64,000 nucleotides of DNA, from assembly GCF_004023665.1 (NCBI RefSeq), contig NZ_SAUF01000002.1, positions 1,054,001-1,118,000 of the forward strand, in the 5' to 3' direction. The notes beneath the pieces were generated by a model. The model saw only the letters and a list, made by a program, of their open reading frames with translations, was not told the origin of the DNA and did no database searches. Both the position numbers and the translations under genes were made by a program. Shown here in pieces: positions 8,880 through 17,177 of this stretch (position 1 is the first letter of the stretch; each line of letters starts with the position of its first letter). The DNA comes from Afifella aestuarii. Its GTDB lineage: Bacteria; Pseudomonadota; Alphaproteobacteria; Rhizobiales; Afifellaceae.

Positions 8880-8902
8880 ATGATATCATCTTTCAGTATC
8901 AT
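8880..8902 (-). promoter_or_regulatory. Putative HicAB operator
   Basis: A perfect 10-bp palindrome, ATGATATCAT (8880-8889), touches the hicA start codon. A further half site, TATCAT (8897-8902), lies 7 bases beyond it. It is strikingly AT-rich against its surroundings and sits where an autorepressing antitoxin would bind. No search for similar sites could be done. Confidence 0.45.
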
Positions 8903-9070
8903 TCAAGGTCTTTCGGCAGGCATCGCCCCCTTTTGGTTCGATGGTTGAGGATCGAAGAAATTACGCTCAAAGGTTGAGTGTTGTCGCGGGAAAATCCAGA
9001 CGGCAGACGAGATCGGGCCTGCGCCTATATGCTCCGGGGAAACGACTGGTTCGTAGAAGGAGGCCGCGCT

Positions 9071-9655
9071 GTGTTCACCTGTTTCGGCTACGGCTCGCTC
9101 GTCAATGCCGCCACGCTGACGCCGGATGTCGTCGCCGTGCCCGGCAAGCTCCGCGGCTGGCGAAGGGCCTGGCGCCATTCCGGCACCTCGAGCTATGGCG
9201 GCCGCTGTACGCTGACGGTGGTGCCGGATGCGGGCTGCGAGATCTGGGGTGCGATCGTGGCCTTGCCGCACCAGGAACGCCCGGCGCTCGACCAGCGCGA
9301 GGCGCAATATGACGTGGTGGCGCCCTCCGAAGAGGCCGTGACCTGGCTTGCAGGGCGTCCGGAAGGCTGGCCCGACCCGCATCTTTATGTCGGTCACGAA
9401 GAGTACGGACGGCCGGGCGACGCCGACAATCCGATCATGCTGTCTTATCTCGACGTGGTGCTGTCGGGCTTTCACGCTGTCTACGGCGAGGCGGGGATCG
9501 CGCATTTTCTGGAGACGACGGCGGATTGGCATGTGCCGATCCTCGATGACCGCGCTGCCCCGCGCTATCCACGTGCACTTGCTTTGGGCGAGCACGAACA
9601 TGCGCTCGTTGACGAAGCCATTGCCGCCGCCGGTGCAACGAAGATCTCGCTTTAG
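9071..9655 (+). CDS. Gamma-glutamylcyclotransferase-like protein
   Basis: The 194-residue product begins with TCFGYGSLVN, the substrate loop of the GGCT fold (gamma-glutamylcyclotransferase/AIG2-like). It continues with GKLRGWRRAWRHSG, also typical. The family cyclises gamma-glutamyl groups to 5-oxoproline, but many members have unproven substrates. The GTG at 9071 is chosen because AAGGAGG (9057-9063) sits 7 bases before it. An upstream in-frame ATG at 9029 lacks such a site. No other glutathione gene is adjacent, though gor is 3 kb away and a GCS2-family ligase gene 0.6 kb downstream. Confidence 0.75.
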   Translation: MFTCFGYGSLVNAATLTPDVVAVPGKLRGWRRAWRHSGTSSYGGRCTLTVVPDAGCEIWGAIVALPHQERPALDQREAQYDVVAPSEEAVTWLAGRPEGWPDPHLYVGHEEYGRPGDADNPIMLSYLDVVLSGFHAVYGEAGIAHFLETTADWHVPILDDRAAPRYPRALALGEHEHALVDEAIAAAGATKISL

Positions 9656-9663
9656 TGTTATAC

Positions 9664-9696
9664 ACATAGAAGAACTTCTATGTTTGGAAGATCTTC
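9664..9696. repeat. AT-rich palindrome cluster between two genes
   Basis: Two adjacent palindromes lie here: ACATAGAAG-AA-CTTCTATGT (9664-9683) and GAAGATCTTC (9687-9696). A third TAGAAG follows at 9701. The first begins 8 bases after the stop of the cyclotransferase gene and is followed by TTT, so it could end that transcript. Equally, the repeated AGAAG/CTTCT units could be a regulator binding site for the gene starting at 9760. Confidence 0.4.
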
Positions 9697-9759
9697 TGTA
9701 TAGAAGGTGATGCGGAGAGCTGGCCATAAGAGCCGGCCGAAACCTGGGAGGCATAGCCA

Positions 9760-10107
9760 ATGATGGACGATGGAAAAGTCTGGTCCGGCGAGAAACGTTT
9801 CTGGCTGGAAGGGTCGGAGGCCTTCGACGCTCTTATGGACGACGAATGCCTGATGGTGTTTCCGGGTATGGGCGTGATGCCGGCGATGGAAACACGCGAT
9901 GCGCTGCGCCACGCGCCGCGCTGGTCTTCGGTCGACTTCGCTGATTGCAAGATCGCCCGCCCCGACGCCGATACGTTAGTGCTCGCCTACAAGGCGGAGG
10001 GCCACCGCGACGGTGACACGCCGTACCGGGCCTATTGCAGCTCCACCTATCGCTGCCACGATCACAGGTGGAAGCTCGTGCAGCACCAGCAGACGCCTTT
10101 GCGGTGA
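9760..10107 (+). CDS. NTF2-like (SnoaL/DUF4440-type) small protein
   Basis: This 115-residue cytosolic protein looks like a cone-shaped NTF2-like domain: KRFWLEGSEAFDALMDDECLMVFPGMGVM, then RDALRHAPRWSSVDFADCKIARPDADTLVLAYKAEGHR, and a closing beta strand WKLVQHQQTPL. Such proteins include small hydrolases, isomerases and binding proteins, and no catalytic set is diagnostic here. A purine-rich CTGGGAGGC stretch precedes the start. Confidence 0.7.
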   Translation: MMDDGKVWSGEKRFWLEGSEAFDALMDDECLMVFPGMGVMPAMETRDALRHAPRWSSVDFADCKIARPDADTLVLAYKAEGHRDGDTPYRAYCSSTYRCHDHRWKLVQHQQTPLR

Positions 10108-10248
10108 TGGGCTGACACGCGTTTTGAAGGAGAGATCGCTTCCGATGCGAACCCTCTTGAGGAGGGGACATCGGAGGCGGTCTGATAAGAAGCACGGAAG
10201 GCAAGAAAATCGGCCAGAGACGGTTGGAAACCGACTGTGCGGGGCCGG

Positions 10249-11445
10249 TCAGAGCTGCGGTCGCGGCATGACCGACATTTCGGGTTTCTTGTCGTCGGGA
10301 CGGGCCGGGCGGCAGCCGATGAGTGTTTCGGCCACGAGATGGTCGACGACGGCCTTCAAGGCCTCGTCCTCGCTGGCGCCGTCTTTCAGCGCCTTTTCAT
10401 AGGTGGCGATCTGCTTGTCGGCGCTGGTGCCGCCCGAGGCGATGGCGCGGATACGCTCCACCTCCGAAGTGCAGCCGAAATGGTCGGCATCTTCCGCGAT
10501 GAGATCGATCAGTTCGCCGACGAGGTCGACGAATGGAACGACGGCGCCGCGGCCGAAATCGATGAGGTCCCCGGCCGCGCCGTGGCGCTGCGCGATCCAG
10601 CGGTTTTCCGCAACGAGCGCCATCGGATAATGCCGCCAGCGCTGGTTCTTGCGTCTGAGGCGCCAGAGCATGCGGGCGAGACAGCGGAAAGTGGCGGCGA
10701 TAGCGATCGCATCGTCGAGACGGGTGCACACATCGGTGATCCGCATCTCGATCGTCGGAAAGCGCACCGACGGGCGCAGATCCCACCAGATCTTGGTCGC
10801 ATCCTCGATGACGCCTGCGCCCGTCAGAACGGAGACGAAGCGCTCGAACTCGCCGAAGGATGAGAAACGCTCCGGCGGGCCGGAACGCGGCAAAGCATCA
10901 AAAACGGTGAGACGGAAGGATTTGAGCCCCGCCTTGCGCCCCTGCCAGAACGGCGAGGAGGTGGAGAGACACAGAAGATGCGGCAGGAAATAGGCGAGCT
11001 GATTGTGCAGGTCCATCCGCAGCTCGTCGTCCTCGACGCCCACATGCACATGCATGCCGCAGATGATGAGCCGCCGGCCGACCACCTGCAGGCTTTCGGC
11101 GATTTCGCGATAGCGCGGCTTGTCGGTGGCGCGCTGGTCCCGCCATTTGGCGAAGGGATGCGTAGAGGCCGCCATCGGAGCGAGGCCGTATTTGTCGGCC
11201 TCTTCGGCGATCGTGCCACGAAGCTCGGCGAGGGCGGCTCGTGCTGCCGGAAGATCGGCGCAGACGGGCGTGCCGACTTCGATCTGGCAGCGCAGAAATT
11301 CCGGCGCCACCGAATTGCCGTGAGTTTCCTGGCAGGCGGCAAGAAGTTCGGCCGGCGGGTCGACGCACAAATCGCGACTTGTCTTGTCGACGAGGAGGTA
11401 TTCCTCCTCGATACCGATGGTGAAGCGTGGCTCGTCGCGATCCAT
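10249..11445 (-). CDS. YbdK-type carboxylate-amine ligase (GCS2 family)
   Basis: The product is 398 residues. The family motif FTIGIEEEYLLVD near the N terminus, the GMHVHVGV metal/ATP strand and the R-P-S-x-R-F-P-T-I-E-M-R-I-T-D-V-C segment identify the glutamate-cysteine ligase family 2 fold. YbdK of E. coli has weak glutamate-cysteine ligase activity, and the physiological substrate of most members is unknown. Start 11445 (MDRDEPRFTIGIEEEY) has only a weak AAGG in front, and an in-frame start at 11490 is possible. It is convergent with the NTF2-like gene and divergent from the DAHP synthase. Confidence 0.88.
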   Translation of the reverse strand: MDRDEPRFTIGIEEEYLLVDKTSRDLCVDPPAELLAACQETHGNSVAPEFLRCQIEVGTPVCADLPAARAALAELRGTIAEEADKYGLAPMAASTHPFAKWRDQRATDKPRYREIAESLQVVGRRLIICGMHVHVGVEDDELRMDLHNQLAYFLPHLLCLSTSSPFWQGRKAGLKSFRLTVFDALPRSGPPERFSSFGEFERFVSVLTGAGVIEDATKIWWDLRPSVRFPTIEMRITDVCTRLDDAIAIAATFRCLARMLWRLRRKNQRWRHYPMALVAENRWIAQRHGAAGDLIDFGRGAVVPFVDLVGELIDLIAEDADHFGCTSEVERIRAIASGGTSADKQIATYEKALKDGASEDEALKAVVDHLVAETLIGCRPARPDDKKPEMSVMPRPQL

Positions 11446-11591
11446 CCTTGGATTGTGCGGGCTCGGTGGCCTTAGCGCAAGCACAACCAAACCGTTATGC
11501 CGCGTATCGGCGTCGCGGGTCGCGATCGCTTGGGTTGACGCTCAAGGCCTAAGGGGCGATAGCGTTGCGGCGAACTGCCGCCGGTCACGAG

Positions 11592-11624
11592 GGCCGGGGT
11601 TCCGGCCGTATGGGCCGTCTTTTT
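11592..11624 (+). promoter_or_regulatory. Attenuator-like alternative hairpins before the DAHP synthase
   Basis: GGCCGG (11592-11597) can pair with CCGGCC (11602-11607). The same right arm can instead pair, as CGGCC (11603-11607), with GGCCG (11613-11617), which is followed at once by TCTTTTT. The two hairpins are mutually exclusive, and the second looks like a short intrinsic terminator ending 13 bases before the start codon. No leader peptide rich in aromatic codons was found upstream, so this is suggestive only. Confidence 0.3.
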
Positions 11625-11637
11625 GAAAGTTGGTGCG

Positions 11638-13020
11638 ATGGAAACGAAGTGGACGCCGTCGAGCTGGAGATCCCGGCCGATCGAGCAGGTGCCGGATTAT
11701 CCAGATCCTGAGCTTCTCGCCAGTGTCGAGGGCCGCCTTGCCGCCTATCCGCCGCTCGTTTTTGCAGGCGAAGCCCGCAAGCTGAAGCGGCATCTCGGCG
11801 AAGTGGCCGAGGGGCGCGCTTTTCTCTTGCAGGGGGGCGATTGCGCCGAGAGCTTTGCCGAACACGGCGCCGACAACATTCGCGATTTCTTCCGCGTCTT
11901 CCTGCAGATGGCCGTGGTTCTGACCTTCGCCGGGCGCTCGCCGGTGGTGAAGGTCGGCCGCATCGCCGGTCAGTTCGCCAAGCCGCGCTCCGCACCGACG
12001 GAAAAGCAGGGCGATCTCGAGCTGCCGACCTATCGCGGCGACATCATCAACGGCATCGAATTTGAGGATTCCGTGCGCCAGCCGGACCCGATGCGCCTTG
12101 AAATGGCGTACCGGCAGTCGGCCGCGACGCTCAATCTTCTGCGCGCCTTCGCCCAGGGCGGCTTCGCCAACCTGGAGCATGTGCACCAATGGATGCTGGG
12201 CTTCATTCAGGACAGCCCGCAGGCCTCCCGCTACCAGGCGCTCGCCGATCAGATCAGCGAGACGCTCGGCTTCATGCACGCGATCGGGCTCGACGCGGAA
12301 TCGACGCCTTCGCTGCGCCAGACGGATTTCTTCACCAGCCACGAGGCGCTGCTCTTGGGTTACGAGCAAGCGCTGACGCGTGTCGATTCCACCTCCGGCG
12401 ACTGGTACGCGACGTCGGGCCATATGCTGTGGATCGGCGATCGCACGCGCCGGCCGGATCATGCGCATATCGAATTCTGCCGGGGCGTGAAGAACCCTAT
12501 CGGTTTGAAATGCGGTCCCTCGCTCGATGCCGACGAGCTGTTGCGGCTCATCGATATCCTGAACCCGACGAATGAGGCGGGCCGGCTCACCCTCATCACC
12601 CGCTTCGGTTCGGAAGAGATCGGCAAGTATCTGCCGAAGCTCATCCGCAAGGTGGAGCGCGAGGGCCGCAAAGTCGTGTGGTCGTGCGACCCGATGCACG
12701 GCAACACGGTGAAGGCGGCGAATGGCTACAAGACGCGCCCCTTCAGCTCGATCCTCGGCGAGGTGGAGAGCTTCTTCGCCATTCACGCGGCGGAAGGAAG
12801 CCATGCCGGCGGCGTGCATATCGAGATGACCGGCAAGAACGTGACCGAATGCCTGGGTGGCGCGCGTCCGGTGGAGGTGGAGCATCTCTCCGACCGCTAC
12901 CACACGCATTGCGATCCGCGTCTCAACGCCGATCAGGCGCTGGAGCTTGCTTTCCTGATCGCCGAATTGTTGCGTAAGGATCGGGTGAGCCGGGAAGCGC
13001 GCCAGCGTGCTTCGGCCTGA
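11638..13020 (+). CDS. 3-deoxy-7-phosphoheptulonate synthase, class II
   Basis: First step of the shikimate pathway: phosphoenolpyruvate plus erythrose 4-phosphate to DAHP. This is the plant/mycobacterial type (class II, 460 residues). It has the N-terminal [19 protein letters not shown], the metal-ligand Cys69 in [11 protein letters not shown], and the C-terminal DPMHGNT and [13 protein letters not shown] motifs. The ATG at 11638 was chosen because [11 protein letters not shown] matches family N termini. A TTG 15 bases upstream is in frame. A possible attenuator lies in the leader. A GFA-family gene follows with no gap. Confidence 0.94.
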   Translation: METKWTPSSWRSRPIEQVPDYPDPELLASVEGRLAAYPPLVFAGEARKLKRHLGEVAEGRAFLLQGGDCAESFAEHGADNIRDFFRVFLQMAVVLTFAGRSPVVKVGRIAGQFAKPRSAPTEKQGDLELPTYRGDIINGIEFEDSVRQPDPMRLEMAYRQSAATLNLLRAFAQGGFANLEHVHQWMLGFIQDSPQASRYQALADQISETLGFMHAIGLDAESTPSLRQTDFFTSHEALLLGYEQALTRVDSTSGDWYATSGHMLWIGDRTRRPDHAHIEFCRGVKNPIGLKCGPSLDADELLRLIDILNPTNEAGRLTLITRFGSEEIGKYLPKLIRKVEREGRKVVWSCDPMHGNTVKAANGYKTRPFSSILGEVESFFAIHAAEGSHAGGVHIEMTGKNVTECLGGARPVEVEHLSDRYHTHCDPRLNADQALELAFLIAELLRKDRVSREARQRASA

Positions 13021-13413
13021 ATGACCGAACTTTCCGGCAGCTGCCTCTGCGGCGCGGTGCGCTTCTCCGTCTCCGGAGAAGTGCGCCAGGTCGTCTCCTG
13101 TCACTGTACCCAGTGCCGCAAGCAATCGGGGCATTTCTGGGCGACGAGTGCGGCCAGAAAGGCCGACATGGAAATCGTCGGTACGGAATATGTGCGCTGG
13201 TATCAGGCGACGGCGGAGGCCCGCCGTGGCTTCTGCGAATTGTGCGGCTCGCTTCTCTTCTTTGAAGGAACGGGCCGTGAAGACGTGGCTTTTTCTGCCG
13301 GAGCACTCGACGGCGAGACGGGTCTTAAGACCGAAGCGCATGTTTTCGTGGCAGAGAAGGGCGACTATTACCAGATAGCTCCCGGGGAACCGCAGTTCGA
13401 CGGTCGCGATTAA
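13021..13413 (+). CDS. GFA-family (CENP-V/glutathione-dependent formaldehyde-activating) zinc protein
   Basis: This 130-residue protein has the GFA zinc-binding pattern: SCLCG (C-x-C), then SCHCTQCRK (C-x-C-x2-C), and GFCELCGS near residue 76. The family was named for S-hydroxymethylglutathione synthase activity, but most members have no proven function. Its ATG directly follows the DAHP synthase stop, so it is probably translated by coupling. A second, only distantly similar GFA gene lies at 23294-23782. Confidence 0.88.
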   Translation: MTELSGSCLCGAVRFSVSGEVRQVVSCHCTQCRKQSGHFWATSAARKADMEIVGTEYVRWYQATAEARRGFCELCGSLLFFEGTGREDVAFSAGALDGETGLKTEAHVFVAEKGDYYQIAPGEPQFDGRD

Positions 13414-13441
13414 GCCGAGTAGTCGACATAGCCGAGATGAG

Positions 13442-13885
13442 ATGCCCGTGAACGAGACGCCGAGACAGGCCCGCGATTCCGTCGCTGGAAACCGAAAACG
13501 CCAAACCGCCCTTCCCGGACAGGGCGGGCTGAAGCGGATCATGTCGGCGTCCTCGAATTCCATGCGCGGCTTGAAGAATGCGATTGGAACCGAAGCAGCC
13601 GTGCAGCAGGAGATGGCCGTGCTCGCGATCGGCGTGCCGCTCTCCTTCTTCATCGCCAGCAATCCGTGGATCTGGCTTGCCATGGTCGGCTCGCTCTTCT
13701 TCATCCTGACGGTCGAACTCCTCAACACGGCGATCGAGCGCCTGTGCAACCACGTGACGCCCGAGCATCACGAGGCGATCCGTGTGACCAAGGACATCGC
13801 ATCCGCTGCCGTATTTTTTGCACTCTCCCTTGGCGGGCTGATCTGGGCGGTTGCCGTCATCGAGCGCTTTGGCTGGCTGCACTGA
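13442..13885 (+). CDS. dgkA: Diacylglycerol kinase, DgkA type
   Basis: A small integral membrane kinase that phosphorylates diacylglycerol to phosphatidate, recycling lipid from membrane-derived oligosaccharide synthesis. The 147 residues include three membrane helices and the signature ELLNTAIERLCNHVTPEHHE plus the downstream KDIASAAV. The first ATG gives an N-terminal extension of about 33 polar residues. A start at 13541 (MSASSNSMRGLKNAIGTE) would give the usual core length of about 114 residues, so the start is uncertain. Confidence 0.9.
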   Translation: MPVNETPRQARDSVAGNRKRQTALPGQGGLKRIMSASSNSMRGLKNAIGTEAAVQQEMAVLAIGVPLSFFIASNPWIWLAMVGSLFFILTVELLNTAIERLCNHVTPEHHEAIRVTKDIASAAVFFALSLGGLIWAVAVIERFGWLH

Positions 13886-14018
13886 TCCTGCCGACTTCGG
13901 TCATGCTTCCGACCGGCCCCTGCGGCGTCTCGCGGGCTCCTGGCCGTCCGACCGTTTCAGCCATTGCTGCTGAAGCGCCGCGGGATTAACTGACACGGGT
14001 CAGACGGAGAGGGGCTTC

Positions 14019-15683
14019 ATGACCACCGACACTCTGCGCATCGCCCTTGCGCAGCTCAATCCGATCGTGGGTGACGTTTCCGGCAACCTGAAGAAGGCGC
14101 TGAAGGCGCACGGCGAGGCCGCGAAAGCGGGCGCCGATCTCATCGTCTACAGCGAGCTCTTCCTCTCCGGCTATCCACCGGAGGACCTGGTGCTTCGCCG
14201 GGCCTTCCAGGATGCCTGCCTGGAGGCACTCGATGAACTCGTGGCGGCCACGGCGGCCGGCGGCCCCGGAATTCTCATCGGGCTTCCCTATCGCGACAAC
14301 GGCAACCTTCATAATTCTGTGGCGCTTGCCGATGGCGGCGAATTGATCGGTCTGCGCCATAAGGTCGACCTGCCCAATTATGCTGTCTTCGACGAAAAGC
14401 GGGTCTTCGATGCGGGACCGCTGCCCGGCCCCATCGGCTTTCGCGGCGTGCGCCTTGGCGTGCCGATCTGCGAGGACATCTGGACCGACGAGGTGACGGA
14501 ATGTCTGGCCGAAACGGGGGCTGAGCTTCTGATCGTGCCGAACGGGTCGCCCTACGAGCGCATCAAGCCGGACGTGCGCATGCAGGTGGCGCTGGAGCGC
14601 GTCGTCGAAACCGGCCTGCCGATGATCTATCTCAACCAGATCGGCGGTCAGGACGAACTCGTCTTCGATGGTGGTTCGTTCGGCTTCGAGCGTGATCGTC
14701 GGCTCGCTTTCCAGATGCCGCAGTTCGAGGAATCAGTGGCGCTCACCGTCTGGGAGCGCAGCGACGCGGGCTGGACATGCCGTGAAGGCCCGATGACGCG
14801 GCTGTCGGACCAGATGACGGCCGATTGGCGCGCCTCCGTTCTGGGCCTCAAGGATTACGTCACCAAGAACCGCTTTCCGGGCGTGGTGCTGGGGCTTTCC
14901 GGCGGCATCGATTCTGCGATCTGTGCCGCGATTGCCGTCGATGCGCTGGGGCCGGAGCGCGTGCATTGCGTGATGATGCCCTACCGCTACACGTCGTCGG
15001 AGAGCCTCAAGGACGCCAAGGACTGCGCCGAGGCGCTCGGCGTGCGCTATGACATCGTGCCGATCGCCGAGGCGGTCGAGGGCTTCGACCGGATGCTGGA
15101 AAAGCTTTTCGCCGGCCATCCCTCGGACGTGACGGAAGAGAATATCCAGTCACGCGTCCGCGGGACGCTGTTGATGGCGATCTCCAACAAGTTCGGCTCC
15201 ATGGTCGTGACCACCGGCAACAAGTCGGAAATGTCCGTCGGCTATGCGACCCTCTATGGCGACATGAACGGTGGCTTCAACCCGATCAAGGATCTCTACA
15301 AGACCGAGGTCTACCGCCTGTCGCGCTGGCGCAATGACAACCGCCCCGAGGGGCTTCTCGGGCCTGAGGGCGTCGTCGTTCCGGAGAACATCATCGACAA
15401 GGCCCCGACGGCGGAGTTGCGCGAGGGGCAGAAGGATCAGGATTCGCTTCCCCCTTACGAGATCCTCGACGGCATTCTGCAGGGCCTGGTGGAGCGCGAG
15501 GAAAGCGCCGCCGAACTCATCGAGAAGGGCTACGAGGCCGATACGGTGAAGCGGGTGCAGAAGCTTCTTTATATCGCCGAATACAAACGGCGGCAGGCAG
15601 CGCCCGGCGTGAAAATCTCGTCCAAGAACTTCGGCCGCGACCGGCGCTATCCGATCGTCAACGGCTGGCGCGACGCGGTGTGA
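14019..15683 (+). CDS. nadE: NAD+ synthase, glutamine-hydrolysing
   Basis: Amidates nicotinate adenine dinucleotide to NAD+, with ammonia from glutamine. The 554-residue protein fuses an N-terminal nitrilase-type glutaminase (catalytic E46, K115, C151) to a C-terminal synthetase with the ATP loop SGGIDS (294-299). The last 55 bases, including the stop, are repeated at 16388-16442 beyond an AT-rich insert, so this 3' end may have come with the inserted element. The reading frame is intact and ends NFGRDRRYPIVNGWRDAV. Confidence 0.96.
   Translation: MTTDTLRIALAQLNPIVGDVSGNLKKALKAHGEAAKAGADLIVYSELFLSGYPPEDLVLRRAFQDACLEALDELVAATAAGGPGILIGLPYRDNGNLHNSVALADGGELIGLRHKVDLPNYAVFDEKRVFDAGPLPGPIGFRGVRLGVPICEDIWTDEVTECLAETGAELLIVPNGSPYERIKPDVRMQVALERVVETGLPMIYLNQIGGQDELVFDGGSFGFERDRRLAFQMPQFEESVALTVWERSDAGWTCREGPMTRLSDQMTADWRASVLGLKDYVTKNRFPGVVLGLSGGIDSAICAAIAVDALGPERVHCVMMPYRYTSSESLKDAKDCAEALGVRYDIVPIAEAVEGFDRMLEKLFAGHPSDVTEENIQSRVRGTLLMAISNKFGSMVVTTGNKSEMSVGYATLYGDMNGGFNPIKDLYKTEVYRLSRWRNDNRPEGLLGPEGVVVPENIIDKAPTAELREGQKDQDSLPPYEILDGILQGLVEREESAAELIEKGYEADTVKRVQKLLYIAEYKRRQAAPGVKISSKNFGRDRRYPIVNGWRDAV
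15629..15683 (+). repeat. 55-bp direct repeat, left copy (nadE 3' end)
   Basis: This copy begins CTTCGGCCGCGACCGG and ends at the nadE TGA. It matches 16388-16442 at 54 of 55 positions. The only difference is C at 15662 against T at 16421, a silent change in an Asn codon. Identity stops sharply at both edges. It is comparable to the attL of an element integrated at a gene 3' end. Confidence 0.9.
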
Positions 15684-16387
15684 TGGGAACCTTGGGATGG
15701 ATAGTGAAGCGAAATTGAGGCTCGTTGAGCAGATCACTGAAGACCTCAGAGAAGAAGTTTCCAGAGCAATTTCTTCATACGCCGTCATGGAGGGAGGGAA
15801 TGAGGTATTTCCTAAGTTAACGCGAAATGTAAGGCACAAATCCATATCCGTATATAATACTATAAAATTTTCTATGATATTAAAAATATCAATGGACATT
15901 GCTCGTATATATGATCGAGACAACGATAAGCGCAAAAATAATGATAATAGTAAGTCATCAATTTTTACGTTAGAGAAATTATTTAAAGAAGAAGAAATCA
16001 AAAAAGCAGTTGTGTGCAGAGATAAATTAGAAAAATACTTAAATAATTTGGAGTCATACAAAAAAGAAAAGTCGGAGGAGTATTGTCGTATCAATAAGAT
16101 TCGAAAATTCCGTAATAGTTATATCGCACATCGTTTAAATAATAATTCTAATGATGATATAATTCCTACGTTCGGGGATATTGAAATTTTATTAAAAGAT
16201 TCGATATTATTGGTGTCTTGTGCGTCTTTGGCTGTTGAGGGGAGAAACACAGAGTTTTGTGATAAAATGAATCGTGAACGTGAATTGGCGCGAGAATATT
16301 ATCGAGTGCTTGCAAAAGGGTTTGAAGGTGAAGGAATTGAAGTGAGTTAATTATTTTTTTTTGGTGAGTTTGTTCTTCGCTCTGGTG
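15684..16387. mobile_element. 704-bp AT-rich insertion at the nadE 3' end, flanked by a 55-bp direct repeat
   Basis: The insert is much more AT-rich than its surroundings (for example 12 G/C among 60 bases at 15841-15900). It carries a single gene and no recombinase, transposase or terminal inverted repeat. The nadE 3' end is duplicated on both sides, so the target gene stays intact. That is the pattern of site-specific integration into a gene end by an element mobilised in trans, or of an unequal or homology-assisted insertion. The size of one repeat plus the insert is 759 bp. Confidence 0.7.
15697..16350 (+). CDS. HEPN-like protein (AbiU2-like), horizontally acquired
   Basis: This 217-residue, mostly helical, Lys/Asn/Glu-rich protein contains RNSYIAH at 139-145, which fits the R-x4-6-H motif of HEPN RNase-type domains. 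The preceding helices (YNTIKFSMILKISMDIARIYDRD, about 53-75) and the following FGDIEILLKDSILLV resemble the AbiU2/HEPN group by eye. Known HEPN proteins include abortive-infection and toxin RNases, but also non-catalytic members. Codon use is AT-rich, unlike every neighbour. The ATG lies 13 bases after the nadE stop, so it is probably read from the nadE transcript. No partner nucleotidyltransferase or antitoxin gene is present. A defence role is inferred, not shown. Confidence 0.6.
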   Translation: MDSEAKLRLVEQITEDLREEVSRAISSYAVMEGGNEVFPKLTRNVRHKSISVYNTIKFSMILKISMDIARIYDRDNDKRKNNDNSKSSIFTLEKLFKEEEIKKAVVCRDKLEKYLNNLESYKKEKSEEYCRINKIRKFRNSYIAHRLNNNSNDDIIPTFGDIEILLKDSILLVSCASLAVEGRNTEFCDKMNRERELAREYYRVLAKGFEGEGIEVS

Positions 16388-16442
16388 CTTCGGCCGCGAC
16401 CGGCGCTATCCGATCGTCAATGGCTGGCGCGACGCGGTGTGA
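16388..16442 (+). repeat. 55-bp direct repeat, right copy (nadE 3' end)
   Basis: The second copy of the nadE 3' end, with T at 16421 instead of C. It is separated from any nadE reading frame and is probably the original chromosomal 3' end (attR-like). The bases that follow (GGGCTCGCC) lead within 14 bases to the end of the minus-strand gene at 16457. An empty site would therefore have nadE and that gene convergent and nearly touching. Confidence 0.9.
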
Positions 16443-16456
16443 GGGCTCGCCTCGGG

Positions 16457-16906
16457 TCAGTCCGGAGGGTTGATCGTCTTGACGAGAATTTTTCCGTCGC
16501 TCTTGTCGAACCAGACTTCGCCATTGCCGATCATCGCGCCCTGATCGCGGATGAAGAGCGCGCCGTAGCTCGCATCTTCGATCGCCGAACGCACGTCGGG
16601 CGTTAAGATGTCATCGAAGGCGGCGAGAAACCCGTCGCGATCGGCATAGGTCTGGGCACCGTCCGGCCCGTAGACATTCAGCGGGTAGCGCATCATGGCG
16701 GCGAGCGCGTCATGATCGTCTGAGCGCGTCGCCTCCTGCAAATGGCTCAGGAAGTCGCGCGCCTCGGCGGGATTGTCGATGCCGGCCATATCGAGACGCT
16801 CGTCGACCGGACAGGGGGCGCTCGGGTCGGTGCACGCATCGGCGAAAGCGGCCGAAGCGGTGGCGGCGAGGAGGCCTGCGGCAAGATATAGGCTACGGCT
16901 CCACAT
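16457..16906 (-). CDS. Secreted hypothetical protein
   Basis: The product is 149 residues, with a clear signal peptide (MWSRSLYLAAGLLAATASAAFA, probably cleaved before DAC). The mature part (DMAGIDNPAEARDFLSHLQEATRSDDHDALAAMM, VYGPDGAQTYADRDGFLAAFDDIL, GNGEVWFDKSDGKILVKTINPP) looks like an NTF2-like fold with a beta-rich end. No specific family is recognised. The start at 16906 follows a GAAGAGA tract. A longer frame to 17047 would place the signal peptide internally. Confidence 0.75.
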   Translation of the reverse strand: MWSRSLYLAAGLLAATASAAFADACTDPSAPCPVDERLDMAGIDNPAEARDFLSHLQEATRSDDHDALAAMMRYPLNVYGPDGAQTYADRDGFLAAFDDILTPDVRSAIEDASYGALFIRDQGAMIGNGEVWFDKSDGKILVKTINPPD

Positions 16907-17177
16907 CGTCTGATCTCTTCTCGCTCTCAAATGTCGTCGCGATAATGCTCGCGCAAGGAATACAACTCGCGCTATCTTGAATTGTTCAAAATCAAAATGG
17001 GGCGTGGATAAAGCAAGATCGCTGTGGTTCCTCAGAGGTTGCTGCAAGCCTCGCGCAAGCTTCCCCGATTAGAGTGCAACGGCAGGATCAGATCTATCTT
17101 TTGCCTGCATCGTTTGCTTCGTCATCGCCCTTCCGCCCCAAGCTCGAGGGTCGGGGCGGCGTGACCAGGAGACGGAA

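Noticed and set aside
11542-13749. Long minus-strand frame (735 codons) opposite the DAHP synthase, GFA and dgkA genes
   Set aside because: It is antisense to three clear genes and has a low-complexity composition and no domain.
15150-16094. Minus-strand frame of 314 codons crossing the nadE/insert border
   Set aside because: It runs across two DNA segments of different origin and has an abrupt composition change. The plus strand carries nadE and the HEPN-like gene.
15684-16387. Insertion sequence or transposon
   Set aside because: There is no transposase and no terminal inverted repeat. The flanking repeat is 55 bp of host gene sequence, far longer than usual target duplications.
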